NCBI GenBank assembly: GCA_963922205.1
Contig: CAWUHX010000212.1
Coordinates: 434,001-498,000, forward strand
From: Romanomermis culicivorax
Lineage: Eukaryota; Nematoda; Enoplea; Mermithida; Mermithidae
DNA length: 64,000 nt
Reading direction: 5' to 3'
The translations under genes and the position numbers were made by a program. This document shows positions 1 to 11,917 of this stretch, one piece after another. Every line of letters begins with the position of its first letter. The first letter of the stretch is position 1. A model generated the notes under the pieces. That model saw only the letters and a program-made list of their open reading frames with translations, made no database searches and was not told the origin of the DNA.

Positions 1-240
1 TATTGCTTTAATGATAATATCAGTTTTTACCATCCTATGAATTAGCAATGTCGTGTTGTTAAGTTACAAAAAAAACTTTGTTACAAAAAACAAACTTTTT
101 GAAAGATTGCGAAAGTTAGGACAAGAAAGTGGCGGAGTTGGGACGGTGGCGGTGTTGGGACACGAAAGTGGCGGAGTTGGGACGGTGGCGGTGTTGGTAC
201 GGTGGCGGTGTTGGGACGGTGGCGGAGTTGGGGCACAATC
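1..240 (+). repeat. Left arm of an inverted repeat carrying a 17-bp G-rich minisatellite
   Basis: This stretch reappears reverse-complemented at about 3848-4097, from the first base of the window through the end of the minisatellite, so the repeat probably extends beyond the left edge. Positions 127-236 hold about six copies of a 17-bp unit of the form GGTGGCGGTGTTGGGAC, alternating with an AGTGGCGGAGTTGGGAC variant. The array gives open frames on both strands that encode only repetitive Gly/Val or Pro/Thr peptides; I do not regard them as genes. The G-rich strand could form quadruplexes. Confidence 0.85.
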
Positions 241-865
241 TATAAAAATGTGGAAAATTTTTGGAAAATGAGGAAAAAAATTTTGGGTCCGCATGTGGAA
301 AAAATCTTCGAGGAAAAAAACCGGTGCAGTCATTTATTGTCAGTCGCAAAGTTAGGTGAACGGTTTCTAAGATGTGAAAGATATAGAAAAATAACTGACT
401 TCTTCCTCCTTCATGAAATATCGAGACATCCTTTACACAGCATTGTGAATCGGGATAAAACTGGCAGTTATTGCTTTGAGAATTCCACCGCCTTAATTTA
501 TCGGAATTGAGGACTATTTTCTTTGAATCAACGTCAAAATTTTCTATGGATATTTTTATTTGAAATTAAAAGGGGCAGCAATCCTTCAAAGTTCAACTTA
601 TCTAGTTTTGAAACGAAATTGTCATCACAACACTTACGGGCGGAGGCAAAATGATGCCGAAAATTACGTATTGGCAAAAAATCGAGTGCAGGAGCAGAAA
701 ACATAAACAAAAGGCGTAACGACAGTTGTTTTTTTAGAAGTTCCAGAAAATCTTTTCGACTACTTCTTTCTGCCTGAATCAAAAATAAACTTTCAGAAAC
801 AGAGAAACGACATCTAATCCATATTAGAACACAATTTTTATATTCTAATTAATGAGCTCAGTAGA
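241..865. other. Unassigned AT-rich spacer
   Basis: I see no gene here. Short frames on both strands have no recognisable motifs. The stretch ends in the 8-bp duplication TCAGTAGA (858-865) that flanks the next element. Confidence 0.5.
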
Positions 866-1416
866 CAGTGTTGCCAAGTAGTCGCCTTCAAAAACCCCAA
901 TTTTTCGGCAAAAAAACCTCAATCGTTCCGAAAAAACCCTAGAAAACCTCAAAAAATTTTGAAAATTCCTAAGAAACCCAATTTTTAAAAACATAGAATA
1001 AATTTAATTCATAGGTAAAAAATAAGTCAAACATAAGTTTATCAAGAATCAACAACTTTATTCAGCTGCTAGCTGCAGAATTTCATCTTCATCATCACAT
1101 TCAGCCGATCGCTGCATCAAACTGTTTAAATGATCATACATAGGTTTTGCTACAGTAAAAAAGTTACAACTTTCATTCCTTAAAGCCAAGCCATATCGCA
1201 CACATAGAATACTGTCCCATAATACTGTCAGAAAATTGTGGGTTTCACTCCAAAGATCAAACTAGATTAAACATGTATTTTTTAACTTTGAAAAGATTCA
1301 CAAATTTAGTTAGAAGCTTCTTAAATGAATCCTAAGCCTCAGCTTGCAGTGCTTGCACAAATAAAACAAGAAATCTCCAACTTATAAGCCTCCAAATTCT
1401 AATTCTAATCGATACT

Positions 1417-2904
1417 CGGTGTTTTTTCTGCACCCAGCAAAATTTTTTCCATATTTCCCGAAGTCGTTTTTTTCGCTTAAAAATGCTAATAGATTATTTA
1501 TGTCTACTTGAACTTTTTCAAACCTTCTGGTGTTTTTAGAGCCATTAATTTATGAAAATTGAGGGAAAAATCGAAATTTTCGAGTTTGATCAAGGTTTAA
1601 TCTACAAGCATTGTGGAACAAATTTTCCAGCAAACTATCCAGAAGCTTACTGACTTTGAATTACATGAAAAATCGACGCTGAAGTCCTCTATGATGTCAA
1701 GCGAGAGCTCAAAAAAGATATTAATCTTTCCGGCGCGAAGTGCCGGAAAAATTTTTTGGGCATTGACATTCTGCGACGCTGGGAAATCAATTTTCTGAAC
1801 ATTTATTTCAAGAATTATATCCGAATTTTGTGTTCAAAAGTTCTAATTTCTAGAATTTTATTATTTGAAAAATTTAAAAACCAGTAATTTATTCGTAAAC
1901 TCTCATGAACTTGACTGAAAAGAAATGAGTAAGAAGAGTAGAAATTTCCGAAAACTACTTCCATGAAGCTTTTGAATTGATTTCACGTTCAGAAAGGAAT
2001 AGTCGCTCCAAAAGTTTAGAGACTTGAGATGTTGATCTTTCTCAAAAAATGTGTAAAGGAAAAAATGTGAACGTTCATTAAATATCAACATAAAATATTG
2101 AAGTTTAAAATTGAAACAAACATAAGATAATACGTTTAAGATGATGAAAACTATTGTATAGATAAAGTGATAAGTGAAGGTAGACATGTTAAAAGCAGCG
2201 CCTAAGCTATTGTCTGTTTTTCATAAAATGCTTCCAAATAGAAAAGTGACACAAATCAGTACTGTCGTCTAAATCGTTTACATAAAGTTCTTACTGTAAA
2301 ATTTTTCACTAGAAAAATTGCTTAAGGTTAGGTCAATATTCTCACAAATTTCCAGTCCTATATGATATTTTGTTTATCAGAAAATAACAAAAATCTGAAA
2401 TACTACTTGCTTTCCACTTTCATTATTTGGAAGCATTTTAAGAAAAACAGACTATAGGTAATGCATAATAATGATTATTGAAGTTATAACCAGCGCGAAG
2501 CACCGGAAAATTTTGAGATTATGACCTTCGAAAATGCACCAAAATGCATCGTTTCTGTAATCTCCAAAATTTTCTTCCCCCCTTTTCGGAATTTTTTTCC
2601 AAAAAAGAATGATTTGGGGGAAAAACAGTGCTTGCTACAATAGAATAATAGTGAATATAGTAAAAATGCAAACTATGTAATTCAATCTTAAATTTGAACA
2701 CATTTATAGTTTTTTTACTAGACATTTTACAATCTTGAAATAAGAAAAATAATTGATTTCAAAGGTTCAGAATCAATGACTGACACTATAGAAGAAAATT
2801 ATATGATCAAACACACGACTCAAAAATTCTGCACCAGTGCAGAAATCACCAAAGAAAATTTTGCACGAAGCCTAAAAAATCTGCACTATGCAGAAAAAAC
2901 ACTG
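1417..2904. mobile_element. hAT-like non-autonomous element nested in the 4.3-kb element
   Basis: The ends are CGGTGTTTTTTCTGCA and TGCAGAAAAAACACTG. They are flanked by TCGATACT (1409-1416) and TCCATACT (2905-2912), an 8-bp duplication with one mismatch. Positions 1612-2760 are a direct homologue of 57088-57960, sharing long stretches of sequence; the two copies differ mainly by a 245-bp insertion present only here (2210-2454). The ends match the family at 60605-60857, which also begins CAGTGTTTTTT. No transposase is visible, so this is probably non-autonomous. Confidence 0.75.
2210..2454. mobile_element. 245-bp MITE with TA target duplication (Tc1/mariner type)
   Basis: The inverted ends are about 31 bp long and nearly identical: TTGTCTGTTTTTCATAAAAT onwards on the left, and the complement of TATTTGGAAGCATTTTAAGA onwards on the right. 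TA flanks both sides (2208-2209 and 2455-2456). The homologous repeat at 57620-57660 lacks the insertion and reads straight through the junction, which gives an independent empty site. It has no coding capacity. Confidence 0.85.
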
Positions 2905-3847
2905 TCCATACTTAAAATAGGCCTGCTTAGTTGAAAGCTAAAAGGTAGGCTTCAATCCCAACGTGAATGCTCGGCTGAGTTTGATGATAATGATCAAGAG
3001 TAAGAGGCTCAGGGTAGGAAAAGATGGGTTTTTTGGGTTTTGAGTTTCTTGGATTTTAATCATCAAACTTTGGATCTTTTGGTTTACGTTAACAAAAACA
3101 AAAAAAGGAAAAGAAACAACAAAAAAAATTTACAAAAATTTTTCATTTCTTTTATTATAAACTTGGATTATGAAACTTTTGACTGATTTATTATACTTAA
3201 GAGCATCGCAGATATTAGGCCATTTCAATCTTGTTTCTGCCCAATAAGTTGCACTTTTTAAAAATTAATTTTTCAGTGGCTCATCGGCAGAAATAGTCAT
3301 AAGTTTTTCGTGTTATTTCAATAGAATTTTAAGTGCATTTGATTCAATTTTATGTATCTAATTATGTTTCAAATAGTTCATATGGCGCTTATACAGTTTA
3401 GTGCTGGAACTCATACACTATATTGAATAAACACATAAGTAAATTGTGCCTAAGCCTATGCCCAATGGTAAGCCAAATTCTGATTGCCCAAGCAACGATC
3501 AACTGAACGAAGGTCAGTTGATAAGTAGCAGTTGTGACTACCTGGACTGGCACTAAACTTGACTAGTGTCATTCCTACTAGTATCTTGAAATGAATACAA
3601 AATAAAACCCACATTACATGAAACTAAAAGACCCACAATAAACCCAAGAAACACCGGCAAAAAGCCCTAAAATCCAAAAAAGCAAATTTTGAAAAACTGT
3701 TTATTCGATCTCTGAAAGAATATGCAGTGTGCACTCCACCCCAAACATGTCAACAGAGTATTTTTACACCAAACCAGCGTGTTTTTCCCCAAAACGTTCA
3801 TTTTGAGAAAAAAATTTTGGAAAAAATGGAAAATTTTTCACCACTAT

Positions 3848-4097
3848 TAGCCAGATGATCGTGCCCCAACTCCGACACCGTCCCAACACCGCCACCGTAC
3901 CAACACCGCCACCGTCCCAACTCCGCCACTTTTGTGTCCCAACACGGCCACCGTCCCAACTCCGCCACTTTCTTGTCCTAACTTTCGCAATCTTTCAAAA
4001 AGTTTGTTTTTTGTAGCAAAGTTTTTTTTGTAACTTAACAGCATGACATTGCTAATTCATAGGATGGCAAAAACTGATATTATCATTAAGGCAATAA
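3848..4097 (-). repeat. Right arm of the minisatellite inverted repeat
   Basis: This is the reverse complement of 1-240, including the 17-bp minisatellite (about 3861-3980 here as the C-rich strand) and the flanking unique segment that ends near GGCAATAAATA. The arms are about 3.6 kb apart. One explanation is a long-TIR DNA element; another is two independent insertions in opposite orientation. Confidence 0.85.
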
Positions 4098-4449
4098 ATA
4101 CATGGTATATCTATATAATCTTCGTTTGTATAGTCGTACTTAACTATACAAACGATTTTACCGAAATAACCAAAAATAGAACAACGAGCGTGAGACCGGA
4201 ATTTACTTCATTAGCATATTACCAAAATAACTGTGTGCTTTGCACATTAGAATACAAATATATGTGTCTGTTTTCATTTCTTGTTGTCAATGGATTCGAA
4301 TTTGTGTAATCAAATCATGGGTGACTTTGGTCCTATTGAAAATTTTATGAATCAGGAATTAAAGAGTAATTTAGTGGAAAAACGGAAAAATTATCACTTA
4401 TATCTTAAAATATTGTTCATTCATAGATCTGATAAGCACATTTGGTTAA

Positions 4450-4605
4450 GTTTAACGTGTTACAAAAAATAAACTTTTTGAAAGATTGCGAAAGTTGGGA
4501 CAAGAAAGTGGCGGACTTGGGACAGTGGCGGTGTTGGGACACGAAAGTGGCAGAGTTGGGACGGTGGCGGAGTTGGGACGGTGGCGGTGTTGGGACGGTA
4601 CCAGC
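4450..4605 (+). repeat. Third, partial copy of the minisatellite arm
   Basis: It starts within the same flank (ACAAAAAATAAACTTTTTGA) and runs through about five 17-bp G-rich units in the same orientation as 1-240. The part outside the array is truncated. An unrelated perfect hairpin with 13-bp arms around TCGTTTGTATAGT lies just upstream at about 4119-4154. Confidence 0.75.
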
Positions 4606-5559
4606 CAGATGAGGAAAAAGTTTTTATCAACTTCCCCTTGATGTAGCATTTTAAACTTCAATGCACTCCGCTTTGTGGAATTATATAAAATAACGAAATA
4701 AATTAGCACATCCTGTTATGCACGTCAGCCGCGATCTATCAAATTTCAAATTGTTTCAGTGCTTTTATACCCTATATTCATTCAGTTTTATTATTACTTC
4801 GGCGGAACATTTTTAAGGTCTTTCCTTAGCCACTTGGGGAAAAATTTTTGGGAAAAAAACACGCCGCACCAAAAGCCAAAATTCGGTAATTAAGCTAAGA
4901 ATATGCTAATTCAATTATGAATTACACAAACTGGCCACACTATTCAATCAATATTCATTCCAATTTTCATTTTCTCAATTTCATCACGCTTTTTTTATTT
5001 TACGCAGTAATTCTCCATCAAGAACACAGAATTCAAACTAGCTAATTCGTTGAAAAACCTCAAAAATAAAAATAAAAAACCCCTAAAAAACCCTGAAACA
5101 AAAAACCCCTAGAAAAACCTTAACGCCCTCGAAAAACCCCTAGATTTGGGGGAAAACCCATAACTTGGCAACACCGTCAGTAGATCCAATAAACTCTAAA
5201 CCCCCTTGAAAACAAGGAACTTCAAGAATAAAGGTAAATAAAAACTGAATGCTCGCTTACTACAAAGATAAAACAAACGATGATAGGTTATAGAACTATA
5301 CAGGGTTGGGTTTCAAATTAGAAACTATAATCAGTTTGGCAAGTATTATTGATAAAATTGCATGTGAATGTTATAGAAGTATACGGGCTTCGGGCTGTCC
5401 GAAAAAATTCTCGGCCCGGGCCGACCTATTTTTCAAAAGTCCGAAAAAAGCCTCGAAAAAATTTTGATGTGCAGGATACAGGTTTCGATTATGTTCGTTA
5501 TGATTACTGTATCGAATTAATTTTGCTCCTGACACCTAATTTTTTTCAGTGTACCTGAC

Positions 5560-6267
5560 CAGGTTTTTTTTGCACAGGTCAGGTTGCAACGTGCAACTAG
5601 GGGAAAAATTTTGGTTGTACAGAAAGATTTTTGGTTGCTCACTCTAAAATCAATAAATTAGAAATTTTTTTGGCATTTTGATATCCTACGTTGCTGGAAA
5701 ATGAATCTTTTCAACTTTTATTTCCAAGACAGAAGGTTAAATTTTTCAGGGAATACAATTAATTTTCATTCGGAAGACTACTTTTAGACTACATATCAAA
5801 GACTAGGGGAAAGCAAACAAGAACTTCGATTCTTCAACGAGCAAGAATTTCAAGTTCTATTCAAAATGTTCTAATCACACAAATGCAAAAATGTTTTTAA
5901 AAATCGCCAAAAAAATTTTGGGAAATAACCGAAAAAATCTGCATTTCGTTCGCCAGAGACAACACAGGATCAAACATTTATCCATAATATGTTGATAATT
6001 AAAAGCTATGAGCATTAGTTAAAATGATATTTTCGAACCGTGCACTGGAATAATATAGAAAAGTTATTGAATAATTAAAACCCAGGCCGAAGCGCCAGAA
6101 AATTTTCACTATTTTCCATTTTATAACGCATAAAAATACAGCTCCGGGCAGAAGACGCTGTAACCTAATCATAACGGTCATCAGGCTCCAGGTTTCACTG
6201 TGCAACTTGACACAAAAAATTTGGTTGCACAGCCCGAAATTTGGTTGCTGTGTGCAAAAAAACCCTG
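5560..6267. mobile_element. hAT-like non-autonomous element, 708 bp
   Basis: The ends are CAGGTTTTTTTTGCACAG and the complement of GTGCAAAAAAACCCTG. The 8-bp duplication TACCTGAC is perfect at 5552-5559 and 6268-6275. The interior holds TTGCAACGTGCAACT-like short repeats and no reading frame. A related left end occurs at about 42250, and a reverse-oriented end at 63476-63575. The element sits inside another GC-tipped repeat (GGGCTTCGGGC near 5385, GGCCCGACC near 6352). Confidence 0.85.
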
Positions 6268-6710
6268 TACCTGACTGAAGAAGACCAAGAGATTATCGAT
6301 TTTTCAATCTTTTTTAAGACCAAAAACCAAGGACAAAGTAACCAAAGCTCGGCCCGACCAACTATGCTCTGAACTCACACTCTTTCTTCTCTGCTTCCGC
6401 TTTTTTGCTCTTTGTCCCCTTTCGTGGACTTGGACCAACTCTTTTCACCTTTCGTGTTACTGAATGGTTCACTAACTTATTTATTAGTCAATTTTCAACA
6501 GTTCAATCTAAAGTTTTATTTATAGTTTTCATTTCAGACGTATAGTTCATTATTTAATTTCTTTGAAGAGTAATTTTTACCCTAAAATATTAAGTTGCCG
6601 CCCAATTTATTGATTTAATATATATTTGTTGATTTACAATTTGAACCGTTATTTTTGCCAATTACGATAGCATTCTTATCGCTCATCATGCCCAGCCAAT
6701 CAAAGAGCTA

Positions 6711-7540
6711 ATGTCATCCGATATTACATCAGAGGCCCCTAAAACAGTGATGTGTGTCAAATGCAGTAGCAATATCAACAGAACAACCAAGTGCTTACAA
6801 TGTGATTATTGCGACTTGTGGATACAGGCAAAATATGTGGCATTAGAGGATACTGCCTATCAAGTATTGGCAAAGTTGGATCCACCATTCTTTTGTACTA
6901 CCTGTTTACCAACTGCCAAATGGATTATCAAATTCAAAGCCTGATTGATGAGTCATGAATGAAAATTTGACGACTTTACCACTATAATGTCGACAAAGTT
7001 GAACCAACTTAATACAAATGCATCAAATTCATTGAGTTTGCCTTTAGGATATGATAAACCAGATTTATCAAACACGAACTTTATTACCCAGCTAGTCAAC
7101 AACACAGTCGAAGCTGAAAATAAGAAATGTACAGCCGTTTTACAAAATTTCATTACTGACAATGACTAGGAAATTTATGTGCATATCAAAGCCTTCGCTG
7201 GCGAAATTGGATTTGAGGATAGTGTGATAACTGGCGCAGGATGTTCGGGGCCTACTATTGAATGAAACGGCACACCTCTGCCAGGAATTGTCAAAGTTAT
7301 GTGCAGCTCGGTCCTGGCCAAAGAAAACTTCATCAAGTTGGTAAATGCCAGCCAAAAGCAAAAGTCAAAAAAAGTTTTCCCACAAAACAATTTGTCCAGG
7401 ATCGAAGGCGAGCAGCAACATATTAAGCAAAAAATTGATAGAAGAAAAAGAGCCCACGGGTAATGATAATTTAAGAATTGATTACAACACTGGTAACATT
7501 TTCCCATTCATTAAGAAGCAAAATTTTCTAAAAGTTTTTA
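6711..7540 (+). pseudogene. LINE ORF1 remnant with PHD-like zinc finger
   Basis: Translation from the ATG at 6711 gives a cysteine pattern C-x2-C, then C-x2-C-x2-C followed by W, and C-x2-C near the end of the first 77 residues. This resembles the PHD/RING-type finger in the ORF1 of some CR1-like LINEs. After a stop near 6944 the reading moves to a second frame (6987-7169, then onwards to about 7520), which has a lysine-rich end and a segment suggesting a nucleic-acid-binding fold. In active elements ORF1 packages the RNA. Broken by a frame change and several stops. Confidence 0.65.
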
Positions 7541-7566
7541 TGTAGGACAGCAATGTTACACCTAAA

Positions 7567-10224
7567 ATGATCCAAAATCTTAAATGCATAATGTTTAATG
7601 CTCGTAGTTTAATGAACAAACTAAATGAATTCCATTTTCTGCATCAAAATTATGGATATGATTTAATTTTTGTTGTTGAAACATGGCTATCTAATCAAAT
7701 TCCAGACAGTTTACTTATGAATGATTCTTATTGTATTTTGAGATCAGATCGTCAGGGTTCCAAAGGTGGCAGTGTTTGTTTTGTTTTCAAGAAATGTTTG
7801 AAAATCTCTTCTATCCAAGTCTCCATTGAGCTTTTACCGGAATTCCTTGCTGTTGATCTCACTTGCAAATCTAATGTTATTAGGTTTTATTGTCATCTAT
7901 CGGCCCCTTCTGCAGATATTGAACATATCAAGCAAATCTGTACAAATCAGCTAATCATTCCTGTATACTTTTGGGTGGCTTTAATTTACCACAACTTCAT
8001 ATATGTGAATATGAGGAAATTTCAAATCTGACAAAAATTATGTATGACACTTGCAGGATTAAGCTTTGAAAATTATGTTGTCACACTGACTTGAAATGAT
8101 AATTTTCTTGATCTTGTTTTATCTAATACCCAATTATTACTCTATAATATGTGCAAACAACTGTTCCTTTTTCTACTAGTGATCATGATTCTGTTATCTT
8201 TGAAATTATGTTGTCTAGGTAACTCAAAATCTGTTTCTCCAAAATTAGACTTTTTACATGCAGATTATGAAGCTCTATCTATACACTTGGCTAAAGTCGA
8301 TTGGCCCAAAATTTTCTCTACTTGTCTAACTGTACATGATTTTTATGAAATTTTTTTATCTGTTATAATGCAAGCAGTGTATAATTTTGTACCTTATTGT
8401 AAACATTTGGTTCCAGAAAAATGGCTCTTTTGATTCAACTTGAGAAGAAAAAGCTATATTTATGGAAAAAATACAAATTATTTCCCACACCTCAAAACCA
8501 TAGTGAATATAAAAGAGCCAGACAGTTACTTAGATTTGAACTTAGGAAATATAATGCGTCTAGAGAAGAAAAATTTTTGGAATCTTAAGACATAAAAAAA
8601 ATTTACCAATATGTTAACAAGAAGCTATCTAATAGAACTATAATTCCTGATTTTAAGTTTGGTGATAGGATTTTATCAAATGATGCTAGTAAAGCTGCAT
8701 CTTTTAATGATTATTTTGTCTCAGTTTTTACCCAAGCAAACTCTACTAATGCTGATTTTTCGAAAAAATGTGATTACCCAGTAGGATTCTCTCATTCATT
8801 TGATTTTTTGACGGTAGTAAAAGCTTTGCCTGGCTTAAAACCATCTCTTGCATCTGAACCAGATGAATTATGTGCATATTTCTACAAGAAACTATATCTA
8901 GTTCTCGCTGAACCTTTATCCACAATTTTTGAAATATCTTTTAAAACAGGATCTATTCCTGAGCTGTGGCAGAAAGCTGTAGTAGTGCCCATATTCAAGA
9001 AAGGTGACCCTATTGTAATTGAAGATTAAAGACCTGTTTCCCTCTGTTGTGTCGCCTGCAAAGTGATGGAAAAAATCATAAATCAAAACCTCATGCATTA
9101 TCTTGAAATAACAAACCTCTTGTCTAGTAAACAATATGGTTTTAGGAAGAATAAATCATGTTCTCTACAACTATTATACTGCAGGAATATTTGGACTCGT
9201 TCACTTGATGAAAATATACCATTAGATGTAATCTATATTGATTTCAGCAAAGCTTTTGATACTGTTCCCCATGACCTATTATTGAAAAAATTAAACGATT
9301 TTAGAGTACCTATTATATGCCAAAAATGGATCATGGCTTTTCTTAGCCCAAAATATCAAGCAGTCAAAGTAGGTTTGGAAATATCTAGTTATCTGCCTGT
9401 TACAAGTGGTGTACCGCAAGGAAGTGTTCTTGGTCCTACTCTCTTGTTGATGTTTGTAAATTATTTGTGTACCTTGGAATATCAAAGTGATCTTGTACTC
9501 TTTGCCAACGATCTGAAAATTTTTAATAAAGCAGTTAACTTCGGTCAATTGCAAAATGATTTGAATGAAGTAATTGAGTGATCCATGCAAAATAGATTGT
9601 CTGTAGCCAAAAATAAGAGTAATGTTTTACACCTTGGCAAAAATAACCCTAAACAAATTTACTTATAGGGAGATTCAACTTTACCTAAGGTTAGTCAAGT
9701 AAAAGATCTTGGAATTATTATTACTGACACTCTCTCACAAACTGCTCACTGTGCTACCCTGTTTAAGAAAGCTTCATGGATTTCAAACCTAATAATTGCA
9801 GCTTCACATCCAAAGATAAAAATTTATTAACAAAGGCTTTTATCACATATGTTCGTCCTATACTTGAATATTCTACGGTTGTACGGAATCCAAACCTACA
9901 ATCTGATATCAACAAAATTAAAAATGTCCAAAAAAAATATCATATCTTGAGCATCTAAGCATCTTGAACCTCGAACTTCTTGATCTCCGACACCATCACT
10001 TTGATCTTGTTCAAGCCTATAATATAATATGCTGTAATATTCTATCTTTTCAGCAGTTTTTCACTTATGTTCACAATAACAATCATGCCAAAAATTCGTT
10101 CAAATTAGAGCTTTATAAATTTCATCATGATATTTTCAACTATGACTTTTGTAATCGTGTTGTTGAAGTATGGAATTCTTTGGATGAAGATATGGTGTCT
10201 TCAAGCAATGTACAAATTTTTTGA
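7567..10224 (+). pseudogene. LINE ORF2 remnant: endonuclease and reverse transcriptase
   Basis: The N-terminal part (7567-8031) starts with the endonuclease signature FNARSLMNKL and has the ETWL block with the catalytic Glu. Reverse transcriptase appears at 8808-9029 (ending VVVPIFKKGDP) and 9063-9581, with YIDFSKAFDTVPH (first catalytic Asp), the SGVPQGSVLGP block and the YxDD-equivalent read as FAND instead of FADD. The second catalytic Asp is therefore Asn in this copy. The C-terminal part continues in two more frames (9776-9958 and 9964-10224). In active LINEs this protein nicks the target and primes cDNA synthesis. Multiple frameshifts and stops make it a pseudogene. Confidence 0.9.
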
Positions 10225-10346
10225 AACAAAATAAGTAAAATGCATTTTGAATTTTTTGATGAGGTGTAACTTAATTTGCTAATTATATTTAGATGTTACA
10301 CTTTTACATTTATTTTATATTGTATTAACATTAACTTTCGTAGTAA

Positions 10347-10374
10347 TAAATTATCTTATCTTATCTTATCTTAT
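10347..10374 (+). repeat. LINE 3'-terminal TTATC microsatellite
   Basis: Four to five tandem copies of TTATC directly follow an AATAAA-like stretch and end the LINE. Such short tandem tails are the recognised 3' ends of several CR1-clade LINEs and are probably the reverse-transcriptase priming site. Confidence 0.75.
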
Positions 10375-10690
10375 TATGCATAGATGCACAGCATAGAAAT
10401 TCTACTGGGGTCAGCCAGGAAAGGGAGTGAAAATAGAAATTTTTTTCATTCTGATAAAGAAAAGAGAGGTCTTCTAGCATCCAAGCAGTGTATTCTTCAA
10501 CCTATATAAGTAAGATATGTGAAATTATTGTCTTAGACAGTGCTTTTTAAAGTTTTAATGTTACTTTTTTGAAATCAAGCATGCTTTGTTAAAAAATTGG
10601 TAAACTAGCATCATTTCCATTTTCCTGACGACTTTTTCTTCTCTCTTGCTCATTTTCCTTCGTCATCTTCTCAATCATTTTTGGGGGGGG

Positions 10691-11094
10691 CATACATGTC
10701 TTTGGGGAGGGAGTGCTATAGGAACCCCCCAGAAATCATCGACCATATGGCTAGCCATTGGGGGACCGCACCCCCCAGGATTTTCCAATCCAATGGCTAG
10801 CCATATGGTAGCCATAGGACCCCCATACTTTTGGTCAGAAAAATACTGAAAAATGTCAATTTTTGAACGAAAAATAATAAAAAATTTGAATTTTCATGGC
10901 GCTTCGCGCCATAAATACATTTTTAAAAATATTTTTAGGGAAAAATTACTGTTCTTTTAACTTTTTTCGGACTTTTTTCGTGAAAACAATTTTTTTTGAG
11001 AGACCCCTCTCCCCAAAATTTTGGGAATTACTGACCCCCAGCCCCAAAAAAAGTCGCCCAACCCCCCAGACCTTGGGGCTCCGTTACATGTATG
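10691..11094. mobile_element. CATACATGT-ended repeat, single unit
   Basis: It begins CATACATGTCTTTGGGG and ends CTCCGTTACATGTATG, so the outer 9 bp are inverted. The interior has blocks around ATATGGCTAGCCATTGGGG and a GC-rich palindrome GGCGCTTCGCGCC (about 10900). Homologous units lie at 37895-38280 and in tandem at 45534-46335. It lies within runs of G on both sides, so a target duplication cannot be read. Non-coding. Confidence 0.65.
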
Positions 11095-11725
11095 GGGGGG
11101 GGGTCAAATATGTTGGGAGTCAGCAAGAATCTGCTGTGGGTCAATAATCAAAATCTGCTGGGGTTCAACACCCCCAAACCCCCATGTGCATGTATGGTAA
11201 TATCGATTTAATGTGACTAATCCTTGATTGTTGTATCATGTTTAACTAAAAGTGCAATCTGGTGCAATAGTAAAATACCGAATGAAATTGCATTAACACA
11301 GAATTTTCAAATCGTACTTTCGGGTCGGGCATGGGCTGGGCCGTGCCCCAAGGTTAAAGCCCGATTTTGGACCAGGCCAGGCTCAGGCTTCTAAAAAAAA
11401 CTTTTGGGCCAAGCCCAGACATGCATGGCAAGAATTTTCCAGGTGGGAGGGTCCATGGATTTTTTCCAAGGTGGCAGAGGGGGTGGGTGAGCAAAAAAAC
11501 AAAAAAAAAGTTTTGCAAGCCTGTTTTTCACACAAAATATGCACAAAAATCATCAAAAAACCTGTCTTGGAAAAATTTCAGGGGCGTGTTTGATGGTTTT
11601 TTTTGGTCAGGGGTGGTGGCCAGGCTCCCAGGTATGGGGGATTACCCTCCCATCCCTACCCCCCTATGTGCATGTATAGCTGAGCCCGAAATTCCAGGCC
11701 GGGTTCAGGCCCTACTGTCAACCAA
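11095..11725. repeat. GC-tipped repeat with TCGGGTCGGGC-like ends
   Basis: Positions 11318-11725 start TCGGGTCGGGCATGGGCTGGG and end near GGCCGGGTTCAGGCCC. The middle (11400-11680) is homologous to 46395-46600 in the same orientation. Frames here are low-complexity and I do not call genes. Confidence 0.5.
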
Positions 11726-11917
11726 CACCACCTTTTTATCGTGATCTACAAAATTTAAACCCAATCGTCGACCCCTTGAGGATCCAGTTACTTCCCCCAG
11801 ATTTTGGATCCACTTGTGGCAGTACTATTTCTAAATGCAAAATGATGGGAAAAAATGTGAGAAATCGCCAAATGAAAGAACAACTCAATGAGCAGAGAGC
11901 GAGCAGGAATGATACTG

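Larger units (their letters stand above)
866..5176. mobile_element. hAT-like non-autonomous element, 4.3 kb, containing nested insertions
   Basis: The ends are short inverted repeats, CAGTGTTGCCAAG on the left and CTTGGCAACACCG on the right. A perfect 8-bp duplication TCAGTAGA flanks them at 858-865 and 5177-5184. Eight-bp duplications with CAG...CTG-type ends are characteristic of the hAT superfamily. Subterminal DNA on both sides is A-rich with repeated AAAACCCC-like blocks. I find no transposase frame. The element contains another hAT-like copy (1417-2904), one arm of the minisatellite inverted repeat (3848-4097) and a further partial copy of that arm (4450-4605). Related AAAAACCCC-type DNA recurs near 53860-53960, 59380-59440 and 61000-61080. 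Confidence 0.8.
6600..10376 (+). mobile_element. Decayed non-LTR retrotransposon (CR1/Jockey-type LINE)
   Basis: The element reads on the plus strand in LINE order: an ORF1 with a zinc-binding motif (from 6711), an AP-type endonuclease (from 7567), reverse transcriptase (8800-9580) and a C-terminal region up to 10224. The 3' end is a TTATC tandem (10347-10374), a short-repeat tail typical of CR1-like LINEs rather than poly(A). The 5' limit is approximate and I found no target duplication. All frames carry stops or shifts, so this copy is inactive. Clade assignment needs a phylogeny. Confidence 0.85.

Noticed and set aside
53..349. Overlapping open frames on both strands encoding Gly/Val or Pro/Thr repeats
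   Set aside because: They are translations of the 17-bp minisatellite; repeated wherever the array occurs (3847-4044, 4452-4709) and truncated at random.
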